From positions 1 to 64,000 of the forward strand of contig SVIH01000010.1 in NCBI GenBank assembly GCA_015069575.1: a stretch of DNA of 64,000 nucleotides. The letters are read 5' to 3'. The translations under genes were made by a program, and so were the position numbers. Below the pieces are notes generated by a model. The model was not told where the DNA came from and did no database searches. It saw nothing but the letters and a program-made list of their open reading frames with translations. The DNA is from Clostridiales bacterium (lineage in GTDB: Bacteria; Bacillota; Clostridia; Christensenellales; QALW01). Positions 1-9,145 of the stretch are shown piece by piece. Position 1 is the stretch's first letter. Each line of letters opens with the position of its first letter.

Positions 1-2
1 TT

Positions 3-98
3 TCCCTTATTTTCGCTCATAAGGGCAAAAACAAGGGAAAATACATAACAGTTGAGTTTGTAATTAACGAAAACCCCAGTAATATCAAGGTTTTTTAG
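3..98 (+). CDS. Possible C-terminal remnant of an unidentified protein (partial)
   Basis: An open frame runs in from the left edge and ends at TAG 96-98. It reads ...GKYITVEFVINENPSNIKVF, a composition typical of a real protein end, with alternating beta-like residues. No start is visible because the window begins inside it. The following gene is open in a different frame and lacks a proper start, so this junction may be a gene end, a frameshifted region or a rearrangement/assembly join. Function is not recognisable; a surface carbohydrate protein is only a guess from the neighbours. Confidence 0.3.
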   Translation, partial: SLIFAHKGKNKGKYITVEFVINENPSNIKVF

Positions 99-187
99 AG
101 TGTAGGACAGTTAATGTCTGATAAATCATAATTTGTAATCTCACCTCACAGCAGGCAATAAGCCTTAAAGATGCAGGCAAATGGAAT

Positions 188-1384
188 ATGAACACAGATG
201 CTACACCTACAGTAGTTGCAAATCCCGAAATTTCAACAGAACCCGGACCAAGCGCAACACCGGATAGTAGCACACCAACTAACAAACCTGATCTTAAAGC
301 AGAAGGCGCATATATTACAGTTACAAATCGCGGAAACCAGAACTCAGGTCCTATCCAATATCTTGGCGATAAACTTAAAGCATCAGGCGATGGCACATAT
401 TATTTATCTGCATGGGTAAAAATTCCTGAAAACAGTGCTGATAAAAAAGTTGGTATAATTGTTTATTGCAAATTTGGTACTGAAAACAAGTATGTATACC
501 CAACAGTTACAAAAACTATTTCAAACGGCGAATGGACTTTAGTTGCCGGCGAAATTGAAATTAAAAATACAGCTGGCTGCACAGCAAACAACGATTCATA
601 TTTCAGAATTCAGACAGGCTCAGCAGCAACAGATAACTGGGATGTTTGGTTTGATGGTATGACTTTAAATAAAAAGAATGCCGATGGCTCTTACGGTAAA
701 AACATTTTAGCAAATGGAGATTGCAGTATTGATGACCCTGCAACCTGGGCAAATACTACAACCTGTAAGGTTACATTCGTTGGCGTTGCTAAACAACAGC
801 CCACAGGCGTTATTATCACCGCAACAGAAGATACTGAAACAAACCATATTATTACCAATACGGGCGTTGTATCAAAGAATGATATTAAAGATGGCAAAAT
901 AACAAAAACCTATACTATTCTTAATGAAGGTAAGGAAGCAGTTAAAGTAACCTTCTCGCTTCAGGTTGCACACAAAAAGGCTGATGGTAGCGATATGTGG
1001 TCTACACCTGCAAAGGGCTTTACAGCTTTAATTGAACCAGGTGAATCACAGGAACTTACCTTTACAATGGATGTTAACGAAGATGGTAAGATCACCGTAA
1101 CAGGTGGCGACAACGAAGCATCTTACGAGCCTGAAAAATTCTTTGCGCGCTTCGATATTCTTGAAGCAGACGGCAATCCAAAAGTTCTTAAAGGAACAAA
1201 ACTTGTAATTTTAAATAACAATCCTGATATCAGCTTTACAGCAGGGGATAAGAATGTTGTAAAAGTTGAAGTTACCTATAGCAAACAGTATGCAACATCA
1301 GATATGATTCCGATAAGTGCGTTTGTACTTATGCCTGTAATTGTTGCTTTTGCTGTTGTGATAAAAAAACGCAAGGAAAACTAA
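188..1384 (+). CDS. Cell-surface protein with CBM-like domain and C-terminal membrane anchor, 5' end missing
   Basis: The product (398 residues from ATG 188) opens with a Thr/Pro/Ser-rich linker, followed at about residues 38-165 by a beta-sandwich region like carbohydrate-binding modules of the CBM4/9/22 type (YYLSAWVKI, aromatic strands, WDVWFDGM). After a second beta-rich domain it ends in a hydrophobic segment and the basic tail KKRKEN, a membrane anchor. ATG 188 has no ribosome site, and the frame is open upstream to the stop at 122-124 with coding-like residues (AISLKDAGKWN), so the true start and signal peptide are missing or lie out of frame. Neighbouring genes are apiosidase-like enzymes, so a role in binding plant polysaccharide is inferred. 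It could be a pseudogene. Confidence 0.65.
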   Translation: MNTDATPTVVANPEISTEPGPSATPDSSTPTNKPDLKAEGAYITVTNRGNQNSGPIQYLGDKLKASGDGTYYLSAWVKIPENSADKKVGIIVYCKFGTENKYVYPTVTKTISNGEWTLVAGEIEIKNTAGCTANNDSYFRIQTGSAATDNWDVWFDGMTLNKKNADGSYGKNILANGDCSIDDPATWANTTTCKVTFVGVAKQQPTGVIITATEDTETNHIITNTGVVSKNDIKDGKITKTYTILNEGKEAVKVTFSLQVAHKKADGSDMWSTPAKGFTALIEPGESQELTFTMDVNEDGKITVTGGDNEASYEPEKFFARFDILEADGNPKVLKGTKLVILNNNPDISFTAGDKNVVKVEVTYSKQYATSDMIPISAFVLMPVIVAFAVVIKKRKEN

Positions 1385-1402
1385 AAAGTTTTCCTTGCTT
1401 TT
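1371..1402 (+). terminator. Rho-independent terminator overlapping the stop codon
   Basis: A perfect 12-bp stem, GCAAGGAAAACT / AGTTTTCCTTGC, with an AAAA loop is followed by TTTT. The TAA stop of the surface protein (1382-1384) lies inside the hairpin. The ribosome site of the next gene (AGGAG 1403-1407) follows directly, with no room for a promoter between, so the next gene depends on read-through or on an upstream promoter. Confidence 0.75.
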
Positions 1403-1413
1403 AGGAGAAAACT

Positions 1414-3591
1414 ATGAAGACCTTGAATAACGCTGTTGTTTGGTCACCTTTGGAAATTAAACTCCAAAGCACAAAACAATACAATAATCCTTATATTGAC
1501 GTTGAAATAAATGCAACCTTTCTTCACACAAGCGGTAAAGAAATTAAGGTTTTAGGATTTTGGCACAGTGAAAATATCTTTGCAGTAAGATTCACCCCCA
1601 CATTAGAAGGCGACTGGTCATATACCATTACTTGCACAGATAAGGATAATAAGGATTTATTCTTAAAAGGAAGTTTCACTGCCAAAAAGGAAGAAACAGA
1701 TGTTTTATGCAAAAAGCACGGTTTTATTACTGATAGGCATAATAACAGATATTTTACTTATGATGACGGCACGCCTTTTTATTGGCTTGCTGATACACAT
1801 TGGCAAGCACCAAACTATGAAACTATAACTGATTGCAATTACCCTGGCTGTACTTGTAAAAATCAGTTTAAGCACGAGGTTGACGACAGACTTAAAAAAG
1901 GCTTTACTGTTTATCAAACATATTTTGATGCTTCTGAGAGTGATGGCGGTGGTCAAAAAGGTATTTTACCTTCCCTTTGGGATAAAAAGTTTACGCTTCC
2001 GTCAAAGCAGTTTGCTGAAAAGGTTGATGTTATGTTTGAATACCTTGATAGCGTTGGTATGGCTATTGCCTTAGGATTTGGCGTTCACTATATTACAGTA
2101 CAAAATATGGATGAAGAAGACCTTTTCCGTTTTGCAAAATACGTTATCGCAAGATACGGTTGTTACAATATTATCTGGCTTATTGCACAGGAAATCACAA
2201 GGCTTCGTCCTTCGCGTATTGAAGGCAAAACCGTTTTTGATACGTATCTTGAACTTGGTCAGCTTGTTCGTGATTGCGATGGCTTTAAGCACCCCGTTTC
2301 TGCCCATATGGATGTTATGGAGTTTGAAGATGAAAGAGCACAAAGGCTTTCAGATCAGCCTTGGCATACTTATTGGATGACGCAGGGCGGTCACGGTGAA
2401 GCTATGGTGCCTAAAAAGAAACATTATAAGGAATATGCTGAAGCAAAGGATTATTTTAAACCTGTTATTGAAGGCGAATTAAATTACGAAGATCTTAACT
2501 GCGGATATTTTGCTGATAACAGAGGCGCCCGTGTTTCTGCGTGGAACGCTATGATGGATGGTTGCGCAGGTTATACTTACGGCGCAACAGGTATTTGGGC
2601 AAACGGTTATTCAACAGAAATCAGCAAGGGATGGCTTGGTGAAACAAACAGTTACAGTTATGAACCCTGGTATATGGGGCTTTCAAAGCCCGGATCCTTT
2701 GAAATGATGCATTTAAAACAATTCTTTTTAAATATTCCCAACTGGGATAAATTTGTACCAAGTTATTATGATGCTTCATTAGGCGATTTTCTTGAAGATG
2801 ACAATAAACTTATGATGCGTATAGAAGATCATACTGTTGCTTGCTATTTCAGAAATCTTGATTTAACAACAGGCAAGGTTTTACAGTTAAACAAGGATAA
2901 AACTTATACTGCTTATTGGTTTGATGTTAGAACAGGCAATTATATAAAGATTGATACAATTTCGGGCGTTACGGAATATGATATTCCCCAAAAGCCTGCG
3001 CTTGATGATTGGGCATTTATTTTAACCAACCAAGAATTAAAGAATATTACTGTTGTTGAAAAGTTTGAAAACAAAACAATAATAACAGGTGAAATTATTA
3101 AACCTGTAAACGTAAGCGCTATTGGCGGTATTTATTATAAAGATGGCAAGATGATTGATAACACTGAATATCTTTATGATAATAATAAGGAAACTGTTTG
3201 GATTCCTTTTGCACAAAGAAGCACACAAACTATTATTTATGACCTTGGTAAACAGTATAAATTAGGCGGTGTTGAAATCGTTCCTAATGATAATACAGTT
3301 TTGCCACCTTACAGAGTTGAGGTTTCTAACGATGGCGAAAAGTGGTTTACACAGGCTGATACTAATTCTCTTGGTGCAAAGTTCCACAAAGGAAAAGTTA
3401 CAAGTAAAATTACAGGCACATGGCAGTTTGTTAAAATAATGCTTCATAATAAATATGTGATTTCTGAAAAAGAAGCTGAAGAAGCAGACTACAAAGTGTT
3501 CGTTAATACTATTTACGCAGAAAGAGGCGCAAAGCCTACCCATTATGCTGAAACTCAGATTCAGGAGATTTCAGTTTACGGTAAAAAATAA
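1414..3591 (+). CDS. Apiosidase-like glycoside hydrolase (DUF5060-DUF4038-discoidin), no signal peptide
   Basis: The 725-residue product starts at ATG 1414, seven bases after AGGAG. Residues about 1-90 look like DUF5060 (beta-sandwich, FAVRFTPTLEGDWSYTITC). Residues about 100-450 form the DUF4038/apiosidase-like TIM barrel related to GH140 (FTYDDGTPFYWLADTHWQ, WLIAQEITR, PVIEGELNYEDLN); Glu in the last two motifs are the likely acid/base and nucleophile region by family analogy. Residues about 560-725 resemble an F5/8 type C (discoidin) sugar-binding domain. There is no signal peptide, unlike its paralogue downstream, so it should stay in the cytoplasm and may act on imported oligosaccharides. 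The substrate (apiose-containing pectin side chains or another glycan) is inferred only. Confidence 0.75.
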   Translation: MKTLNNAVVWSPLEIKLQSTKQYNNPYIDVEINATFLHTSGKEIKVLGFWHSENIFAVRFTPTLEGDWSYTITCTDKDNKDLFLKGSFTAKKEETDVLCKKHGFITDRHNNRYFTYDDGTPFYWLADTHWQAPNYETITDCNYPGCTCKNQFKHEVDDRLKKGFTVYQTYFDASESDGGGQKGILPSLWDKKFTLPSKQFAEKVDVMFEYLDSVGMAIALGFGVHYITVQNMDEEDLFRFAKYVIARYGCYNIIWLIAQEITRLRPSRIEGKTVFDTYLELGQLVRDCDGFKHPVSAHMDVMEFEDERAQRLSDQPWHTYWMTQGGHGEAMVPKKKHYKEYAEAKDYFKPVIEGELNYEDLNCGYFADNRGARVSAWNAMMDGCAGYTYGATGIWANGYSTEISKGWLGETNSYSYEPWYMGLSKPGSFEMMHLKQFFLNIPNWDKFVPSYYDASLGDFLEDDNKLMMRIEDHTVACYFRNLDLTTGKVLQLNKDKTYTAYWFDVRTGNYIKIDTISGVTEYDIPQKPALDDWAFILTNQELKNITVVEKFENKTIITGEIIKPVNVSAIGGIYYKDGKMIDNTEYLYDNNKETVWIPFAQRSTQTIIYDLGKQYKLGGVEIVPNDNTVLPPYRVEVSNDGEKWFTQADTNSLGAKFHKGKVTSKITGTWQFVKIMLHNKYVISEKEAEEADYKVFVNTIYAERGAKPTHYAETQIQEISVYGKK

Positions 3592-3603
3592 AAGGTGGAA
3601 TAT

Positions 3604-6051
3604 ATGAAAAGATTTTTAGCACTTGTGCTTACAATGGCAATTTTTATGGGCTTATTAACCGGCATCAGTTTTACTGCTAAAGCAGAAGGCGAAAGCGCAA
3701 CGGTTTGGTTGCCTACGGAGATAACTCTTGAAAGCACAAAAGAATATTCAGATCCGTATGTTGATGTTGAAATTGATGCTGTTTTTACCCATACTGACGG
3801 CACACAGATTTCACTTCCTGGATTCTGGAAAGAAAAAAACACCTTCGCAGTGCGTTTTTCACCTACAAAAACGGGATTATGGAAGTATGAAATCACTTGT
3901 TCTGATTCAGCAAATGCATCTTTAACCAAAAAAGGCAGTCTTGATGCAAAGGAAAACACTTCTGAAAATAAATTACAGAAGCACGGTTTTGTAAAAACAG
4001 GCAAAGATATATTTGTTTATGATGATGGAACTCCGTTCTTCTGGCTTGGAGATACTCACTGGCAATCACCCAACTATGAACAAACAAATGTTTGTAATTA
4101 CCCCGGATGCAACTGCTACAATCAGTTTAAGCATGAAGTTGATAACCGTGTAGAAAAAGGCTTTACAGTTTATCAAACATATTTTGATACATCTGAAAGC
4201 GATGGTGGTGGTCAGGCAGGGAAAATTGATTCTATCTGGGAAGAAAAACTTAAGCGTCCTTCAACCGATGTATTCAACACAAAGATAGATAAGATGTTTG
4301 AATATCTTCACGAAGTTGATATGGTGATAGCGCTTGGATTTGGTTTGCACACAGCAACAGCAAGAAAAATGCCTTTAAAAGACCTTAAACTTTTTGCACG
4401 CTATTGTGTTGCAAGATACGCTTGCTATTCTGTTGTTTGGATAACTGCACAGGAAATTACCCGTAATAAAATCGAAGCCTATGATCCAACTACAAATGTA
4501 ATGCAGGTGTGGATGGATCTTGCAGAGTATGTAGGTGAATTAGATGGATATAAGCATCCTAATTCAGCACATATGGATGTTATGGATCGCTCCAATTTAT
4601 GTGCATTGGAACTTGCAGAACAAAAATGGCATACATATTGGGCAACGCAAGGCGGACACGGAATGCAAATGTTACCTGTAAAACAGCATTATCTTGCTTA
4701 TTGTGGAACTGATAAACCTGTTGTTGAAGCAGAGTATAATTATGAAGATATAAACTGCGGCTTGTTTACAGGTTATGATGCCACAAGAATAGGCGCATGG
4801 AATGCTATGATTAACGGTTGTGCAGGTTATACCTATGGCGCAGCAGGTATCTGGGCAAACTGCTATTCTACCGAAGGTAATGTTGGTTGGTATGACGGTT
4901 TTACAAGTTATAACTATGAGCCTTGGTATATGGGCCTTGATAAGCCCGGCTCTTTTGATATGATGTATATGAAAAACTTCTTTATGACTATTAATGATTG
5001 GTCAAAACTTGTTGCAAGGTATGAAGATATACGTCATGCTGACTTTTTGAAAGATAGTAAAAAAATGATGGCATCAACAAATGATAAAGGAACATTTGTT
5101 TGCTATTTTATAAATGAAGATACTTCAACAGGTAAGATATATAACCTTGATGGTGAAAAAACATATAAAGCATTATGGTATAATGTGCTTACAGGTAAGT
5201 TTATTGAAGTTGATAATAATATTAAAGGCACACAGTATGATGTTCCTGAAAAGCCTACTTCACAGGACTGGGTTTTCCTTTTAACTTGCGAAGAATTAAA
5301 GGATTATAAAACCGAAAAAGCATATGTGAAGCCTGAAAAACAGGAAAACGTTGGTAATATTGTTACGCCTTATCAGGTAACTGCAATAGGCGGTTTAAGT
5401 TATGAAAGAGGCAGATTATCAAACAACACCAAATATCTTTATGATCTTGATGGTAAAACTGCTTGGGAACCACATGCAAACAGGGTTACCCAAACTATTG
5501 TTTATGATCTTGGCGCGGCTTATAACTTAACTCAGATTAACATCGTTCCTGCAACCGAAACAATACTTCCTAAATACCGTATTGAAGGTTCAAATGACGG
5601 CAAAGACTGGACAATTATAGTAAACACAGCTTTACATGATTTTACATTGTCACAGGATAAAACTTATTCGCAAGAGGCTTTAACGGGCGCTTACCGTTAT
5701 GTTAAAATATTGTTCTTAAATGCTGAAAACATTCCTAAAGAAGAAGTTGCAAAGGTTAAATACAGAATAGTTAGAAATAACAGATACTTTAGTCAAACTG
5801 AAGAAACAGAATGTTATTCTTACACAGCAATTGCAGAAATTTCTGTTTTTGCATCATCTTTAGCAACACCTGATGAAATTCAGGAGCAGTTAAACAACAA
5901 CAATAATAATAACAATAACAATGACACTGTAAACACTGTTGATTTAGGAGTAAAAATTGATATTGTTCCTGTTATTATAACGGCAGTATGTTCAGTAACA
6001 ATGGTTGCGTTAGTTGGAATAATAGCCTTTAAAAAGAAGAAAAAAGATTAA
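3604..6051 (+). CDS. Secreted, membrane-anchored apiosidase-like glycoside hydrolase
   Basis: This is a paralogue of the preceding gene with the same DUF5060, DUF4038/apiosidase-like and discoidin order. Shared motifs include FVYDDGTPFFWLGDTHWQ, WITAQEITR and PVVEAEYNYEDIN. ATG 3604 is preferred over GTG 3595 because AGGTGG (3593-3598) overlaps the GTG; it begins a clear signal peptide (MKRFLALVLTMAIFMGLL...AKA). A linker of ten Asn codons near residue 770 leads to a hydrophobic segment and a KKKKKD tail, so the enzyme is displayed outside the membrane. It lies 12 bases after the cytoplasmic paralogue, so the two are co-transcribed. Extracellular cleavage followed by intracellular processing of the same glycan is inferred. 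Confidence 0.8.
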   Translation: MKRFLALVLTMAIFMGLLTGISFTAKAEGESATVWLPTEITLESTKEYSDPYVDVEIDAVFTHTDGTQISLPGFWKEKNTFAVRFSPTKTGLWKYEITCSDSANASLTKKGSLDAKENTSENKLQKHGFVKTGKDIFVYDDGTPFFWLGDTHWQSPNYEQTNVCNYPGCNCYNQFKHEVDNRVEKGFTVYQTYFDTSESDGGGQAGKIDSIWEEKLKRPSTDVFNTKIDKMFEYLHEVDMVIALGFGLHTATARKMPLKDLKLFARYCVARYACYSVVWITAQEITRNKIEAYDPTTNVMQVWMDLAEYVGELDGYKHPNSAHMDVMDRSNLCALELAEQKWHTYWATQGGHGMQMLPVKQHYLAYCGTDKPVVEAEYNYEDINCGLFTGYDATRIGAWNAMINGCAGYTYGAAGIWANCYSTEGNVGWYDGFTSYNYEPWYMGLDKPGSFDMMYMKNFFMTINDWSKLVARYEDIRHADFLKDSKKMMASTNDKGTFVCYFINEDTSTGKIYNLDGEKTYKALWYNVLTGKFIEVDNNIKGTQYDVPEKPTSQDWVFLLTCEELKDYKTEKAYVKPEKQENVGNIVTPYQVTAIGGLSYERGRLSNNTKYLYDLDGKTAWEPHANRVTQTIVYDLGAAYNLTQINIVPATETILPKYRIEGSNDGKDWTIIVNTALHDFTLSQDKTYSQEALTGAYRYVKILFLNAENIPKEEVAKVKYRIVRNNRYFSQTEETECYSYTAIAEISVFASSLATPDEIQEQLNNNNNNNNNNDTVNTVDLGVKIDIVPVIITAVCSVTMVALVGIIAFKKKKKD

Positions 6052-6055
6052 ACAT

Positions 6056-6088
6056 AAAAACTCCCTGATTTAAAAAGGGAGTTTTTTT
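6056..6088 (+). terminator. Rho-independent terminator
   Basis: AAAAACTCCCT pairs with AGGGAGTTTTT around a short loop and is followed by a run of T. It ends the apiosidase-like operon just after the stop codon at 6051. Confidence 0.85.
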
Positions 6089-6124
6089 ATTAAGGACTAA
6101 AAGATAGTCAAAATATCAAAATTA

Positions 6125-6154
6125 TTGACAATAATATATTATATATGGTATTAT
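6125..6154 (+). promoter_or_regulatory. Sigma-A promoter with extended -10
   Basis: TTGACA (6125-6130) and TATTAT (6149-6154) are 18 bases apart, with TG one base upstream of the -10 (TGGTATTAT). It lies 30 bases before the sugar transferase start and is separated from the upstream operon by a terminator. Confidence 0.75.
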
Positions 6155-6184
6155 ATCAATAAGTGTAGATTGCGGAGATTAAAG

Positions 6185-6844
6185 ATGTTTCAAAAGCGTA
6201 ATAACAAACAAAAAATTGAACATAGCCGTTTATACGATGTTCCTGATATAAAACCAAAAAACAAACCGTTTTATAGTTTTATAAAACGCACTTTTGATAT
6301 AATTGCATCATTAACTGGTATTGTTATTGCATTTATTCCAATGGTGATTATAGGGATTATTATTTGTGTTGATTCAAAAGGTCCGGCTATATATAAACAG
6401 GAGCGTCTTGGATTAAACGGTAAGCCGTTTATGTTGTTAAAGTTCAGGTCAATGTACCTTGATGCTGAAGATGAAGGCGCAAAATGGGCTTCGGAAAACG
6501 ATACACGCCGTACCCGTGTAGGCGGTTTTTTGCGCAAATCAAGGATAGACGAGCTTCCTCAGCTTATTAATATTCTTAAAGGGGATATGAGCCTTGTTGG
6601 CCCACGCCCTGAACGCCCGTTTTTTTATAATGAGTTTGAAAAAAACATTCACGGTTTTTCACACAGGCTTAATGTTATTCCCGGTTTAACAGGGCTTGCA
6701 CAGGTTAATGGTGGATACGATCTTTTGCCTGAAGAAAAAATCGTTTATGATATGGAATACATTAAAAACCGTTCATTATGGCTTGATCTTAAATGTATAT
6801 TTAAAACAGTTGCTATAGTGTTCAATTCTGATGGTGCAAGGTAA
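6185..6844 (+). CDS. Undecaprenyl-phosphate sugar phosphotransferase (bacterial sugar transferase family)
   Basis: The product is a 219-residue initiating enzyme of polysaccharide assembly (PF02397 family) that moves a sugar-1-phosphate from a nucleotide sugar to undecaprenyl phosphate at the membrane. Visible features are one N-terminal hydrophobic segment (about residues 35-60, SLTGIVIAFIPMVIIGIIIC) and the cytoplasmic catalytic core with KFRSM, RKSRIDELPQLINILKGDMS and LVGPRPERP. ATG 6185 follows CGGAG with good spacing; an in-frame upstream start at 6125 sits on the promoter and is rejected. The next gene overlaps closely, suggesting a two-gene polysaccharide unit. Confidence 0.85.
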   Translation: MFQKRNNKQKIEHSRLYDVPDIKPKNKPFYSFIKRTFDIIASLTGIVIAFIPMVIIGIIICVDSKGPAIYKQERLGLNGKPFMLLKFRSMYLDAEDEGAKWASENDTRRTRVGGFLRKSRIDELPQLINILKGDMSLVGPRPERPFFYNEFEKNIHGFSHRLNVIPGLTGLAQVNGGYDLLPEEKIVYDMEYIKNRSLWLDLKCIFKTVAIVFNSDGAR

Positions 6845-6845
6845 T

Positions 6846-7826
6846 ATGAATTTAAAAGATAAAAATATACTTATTGTAAGTCCATTTTTCTTTGATTACC
6901 ATGTGCGTATGAAGGAAGCGTTGGAAAAACGGGGCGCTAATGTGGATGTGGTTGATGAACAACCTTCCCATTCAGGTTTTGCCCGTATTCTGATGCGAAA
7001 AGATATTGGATTTTATCACGGCGTAATTAACAGATACTTTGATAAAGTGCTTGCTACCTTAAAAAAAGATTATGATTTTATTCTTTTTATTAAGTGTGAA
7101 GCACCAACTGTTGAAGTGTTGAAGAAGTTTAAACGCCGTTTTCCTTTTGCAAAAAGGATTCTGTACCTTTGGGATTCTGTTGCAAATATTGCCCATATAA
7201 CAAAGAAATTTGCGTATTTTAATAAAATATTCTCTTTTGATAATGATGATGTAAAAAGATACTCATTCCTTGAATATGCCTACTGGGGCTACACTAAGGA
7301 ATTCGATGTTGAATCTTCGCAAAAACCGGAGTATGATCTTGCTTTTATCGGCACGCTTCATTCAATAAGGCCAAAAGTGTTAGATGAAATTTCAAAACAG
7401 TGTAAAAAACAAGGGCTTATTTTTTACAAATTCGTTTTTGTGCCGCATATACTGGTTTATTTATATAATAAATTAATGAATCCGTATTTTGTTGGCGTAA
7501 AGCGAAATAAAATACATTTTAAATCAATGCCTACGCAAAAATCAATTGATATTTATAAAAAATCAAAGGCGGTTCTGGAAATTGAGAACACCTATCAGTC
7601 AGGGGCAACAACCCGCTTAGGCGAAATGATAGGTATGAAAAAGAAAATTGTAACTACTTACGATTGCACTAATCAGGAATTTTATAATCCCAATAACCAG
7701 CTTGTTATTGATGTTAATAATATCAAAATACCAAAGGAATTTTTTGAAACACCTTACGAAGAAATCGACGAAACAACAAGATACAAATACTCATTTGAAC
7801 ATTTTATTGATAAGGTATTTAAGTAA
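6846..7826 (+). CDS. Glycosyltransferase-like protein (CgeB / GT-B type)
   Basis: The soluble 326-residue protein starts at ATG 6846, one base past the preceding stop. An in-frame GTG 6834 and ATG 6831 overlap the upstream gene and are less likely. The layout suggests a GT-B glycosyltransferase of the CgeB/spore-maturation or lipopolysaccharide type: an N-terminal Rossmann-like start (NILIVSPFFFDYHVRMKEAL), a central ILYLWDSVANI, then a C-terminal half with DLAFIGTLHSIRPKVL and ATTRLGEMIGMKKKIVTTY. It is paired with a sugar-phosphate transferase, so a role in a short surface glycan is inferred. Donor and acceptor cannot be told from sequence. Confidence 0.6.
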   Translation: MNLKDKNILIVSPFFFDYHVRMKEALEKRGANVDVVDEQPSHSGFARILMRKDIGFYHGVINRYFDKVLATLKKDYDFILFIKCEAPTVEVLKKFKRRFPFAKRILYLWDSVANIAHITKKFAYFNKIFSFDNDDVKRYSFLEYAYWGYTKEFDVESSQKPEYDLAFIGTLHSIRPKVLDEISKQCKKQGLIFYKFVFVPHILVYLYNKLMNPYFVGVKRNKIHFKSMPTQKSIDIYKKSKAVLEIENTYQSGATTRLGEMIGMKKKIVTTYDCTNQEFYNPNNQLVIDVNNIKIPKEFFETPYEEIDETTRYKYSFEHFIDKVFK

Positions 7827-7854
7827 AAAAAGCGACCGAGCAGGTCGCTTTTTT
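7825..7854 (+). terminator. Rho-independent terminator
   Basis: AAAAAAGCGACC pairs with GGTCGCTTTTTT around a five-base loop directly after the glycosyltransferase stop. Confidence 0.85.
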
Positions 7855-7857
7855 AAT

Positions 7858-7971
7858 ATTAATAACGAATATGATGAACTTTCAGGAATAAATGATAAAC
7901 AAATATTCATATCTGCCTTTTGTCTTGGTGCACGAATTGCTATTGAGGTGTTAAGTACACAGATAAAATAA
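7858..7971 (+). pseudogene. Probable DUF6809-type C-terminal remnant
   Basis: Between two terminators an open frame without its own start reads INNEYDELSGINDKQIF, then ISAFCLGARIAIEVL, then TAA. The pattern FxxGFxLGARLxxEVL is typical of the C-terminus of small DUF6809-type proteins common in Clostridia (recalled from memory, not searched). No start codon or ribosome site is present, so it looks like the tail of a deleted gene. Confidence 0.3.
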
Positions 7972-7996
7972 AAGCGGTCTAAAAAGACCGCTTTTT
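7967..7996 (-). terminator. Bidirectional terminator after the ATPase gene
   Basis: AAAGCGGTCT and AGACCGCTTT form a stem with an AAAA loop, with T runs on both sides. It lies 15 bases beyond the stop of the minus-strand ABC ATPase and also faces rightward transcription. Confidence 0.8.
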
Positions 7997-8011
7997 GTTG
8001 TTAATTTTAAA

Positions 8012-9145
8012 TTATCTTTCAAGGATAGAAACTTCTGTATCCTTATCAAATAACTGAATACGGTAGGGGTCAAATGCAAGAACTACATCGTCGCCTGCCA
8101 TAATTGTTGAACGGGGGTTAACACGTGCAACAGGGTTATCAGCATTTTCCTGAATGAATGAATCCATTTCAAGATATACAAGTGTTTCATAACCAAGTTT
8201 TTCAAGAAGTTCAACATGAGCCTTAACCTGTGCTTCAGGATGAGCTTCAATAAATACCTGTTCATCGTGAATATCGTCAGGACGGATACCAAGGATAACG
8301 TCTTTGCCGATATAGCTTTGGTCAGTAAGTTTTGAAACAACGCCCTGTGGAAGTTCAACCTTGTTTTCGCCCATACGAGCAACAACCTTGTCACCATCTT
8401 TAACAAGAGTAGCATCAAAGAAGTTCATTTGAGGTGTACCGATGAAGCCTGCAACGAACTTATTGCAAGGATAATCGTAAAGGTTCTGAGGTGTATCAAC
8501 CTGCTGAATGAAACCGTCCTTCATAACAACGATACGGGTACCCATTGTCATAGCTTCTGTCTGGTCGTGAGTAACGTAAATGAAGGTGGTGTTAAGGCGT
8601 TTATGAAGCCTTGTAATTTCAGTACGCATCTGTACACGAAGTTTAGCATCAAGGTTTGAAAGAGGTTCGTCCATAAGGAATACCATGGGCTCACGAACGA
8701 TAGCACGGCCTAAAGCAACACGCTGACGCTGACCACCGGAAAGAGCCTTGGGCTTTCTCTGAAGATATTCTTCAATACCAAGAGCCTTTGCAGCTTCCTT
8801 AACCTTCTTATCAATTTCGCCCTTATGAACTTTACGAAGTTTAAGGCCGAATGCCATATTATCATAAACTGTCATGTGGGGATAAAGAGCATAGTTCTGG
8901 AAAACCATAGCGATATCTCTATCCTTAGGTGCAACATCGTTCATAAGCTTGTCACCAATGAAAAGTTCACCTTCTGTAATTTCTTCAAGACCTGCAACCA
9001 TACGAAGAGTAGTGGATTTTCCGCATCCTGAAGGACCAACAAGAACGATAAATTCTTTGTCTTTAATTACAAGGTTAAAGTCATTAACAGCGGTAACGCC
9101 GCCGGGATAAACCTTGTAGATATGTCTTAAAGTAACGCCTGCCAT
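8012..9145 (-). CDS. ABC transporter ATP-binding protein, MsmX/UgpC/MalK type
   Basis: The 377-residue ATPase energises binding-protein-dependent carbohydrate import. Visible in order are Walker [11 protein letters not shown]-loop [13 protein letters not shown], signature [14 protein letters not shown], Walker [18 protein letters not shown]-loop YVTHDQ and a C-terminal TOBE-like regulatory region. The start at 9145 ([16 protein letters not shown]) has GGGAGG nine bases upstream; an in-frame ATG at 9178 lies ahead of that ribosome site and is rejected. No permease or binding protein is adjacent, so it is probably a shared ATPase like MsmX of Bacillus. Upstream lie an extended -10 at 9177-9182 (TGTTATAAT on the minus strand) and an AAAC-G-GTTT palindrome near 9226-9240 that could be a LacI-family operator (weak). 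Confidence 0.85.
   Translation of the reverse strand: MAGVTLRHIYKVYPGGVTAVNDFNLVIKDKEFIVLVGPSGCGKSTTLRMVAGLEEITEGELFIGDKLMNDVAPKDRDIAMVFQNYALYPHMTVYDNMAFGLKLRKVHKGEIDKKVKEAAKALGIEEYLQRKPKALSGGQRQRVALGRAIVREPMVFLMDEPLSNLDAKLRVQMRTEITRLHKRLNTTFIYVTHDQTEAMTMGTRIVVMKDGFIQQVDTPQNLYDYPCNKFVAGFIGTPQMNFFDATLVKDGDKVVARMGENKVELPQGVVSKLTDQSYIGKDVILGIRPDDIHDEQVFIEAHPEAQVKAHVELLEKLGYETLVYLEMDSFIQENADNPVARVNPRSTIMAGDDVVLAFDPYRIQLFDKDTEVSILER

Noticed and set aside
7702-7971. 89-residue ORF overlapping the glycosyltransferase end
   Set aside because: The first half is a shadow of the glycosyltransferase gene and crosses a terminator; only the last 37 codons look coding and were kept as a remnant.
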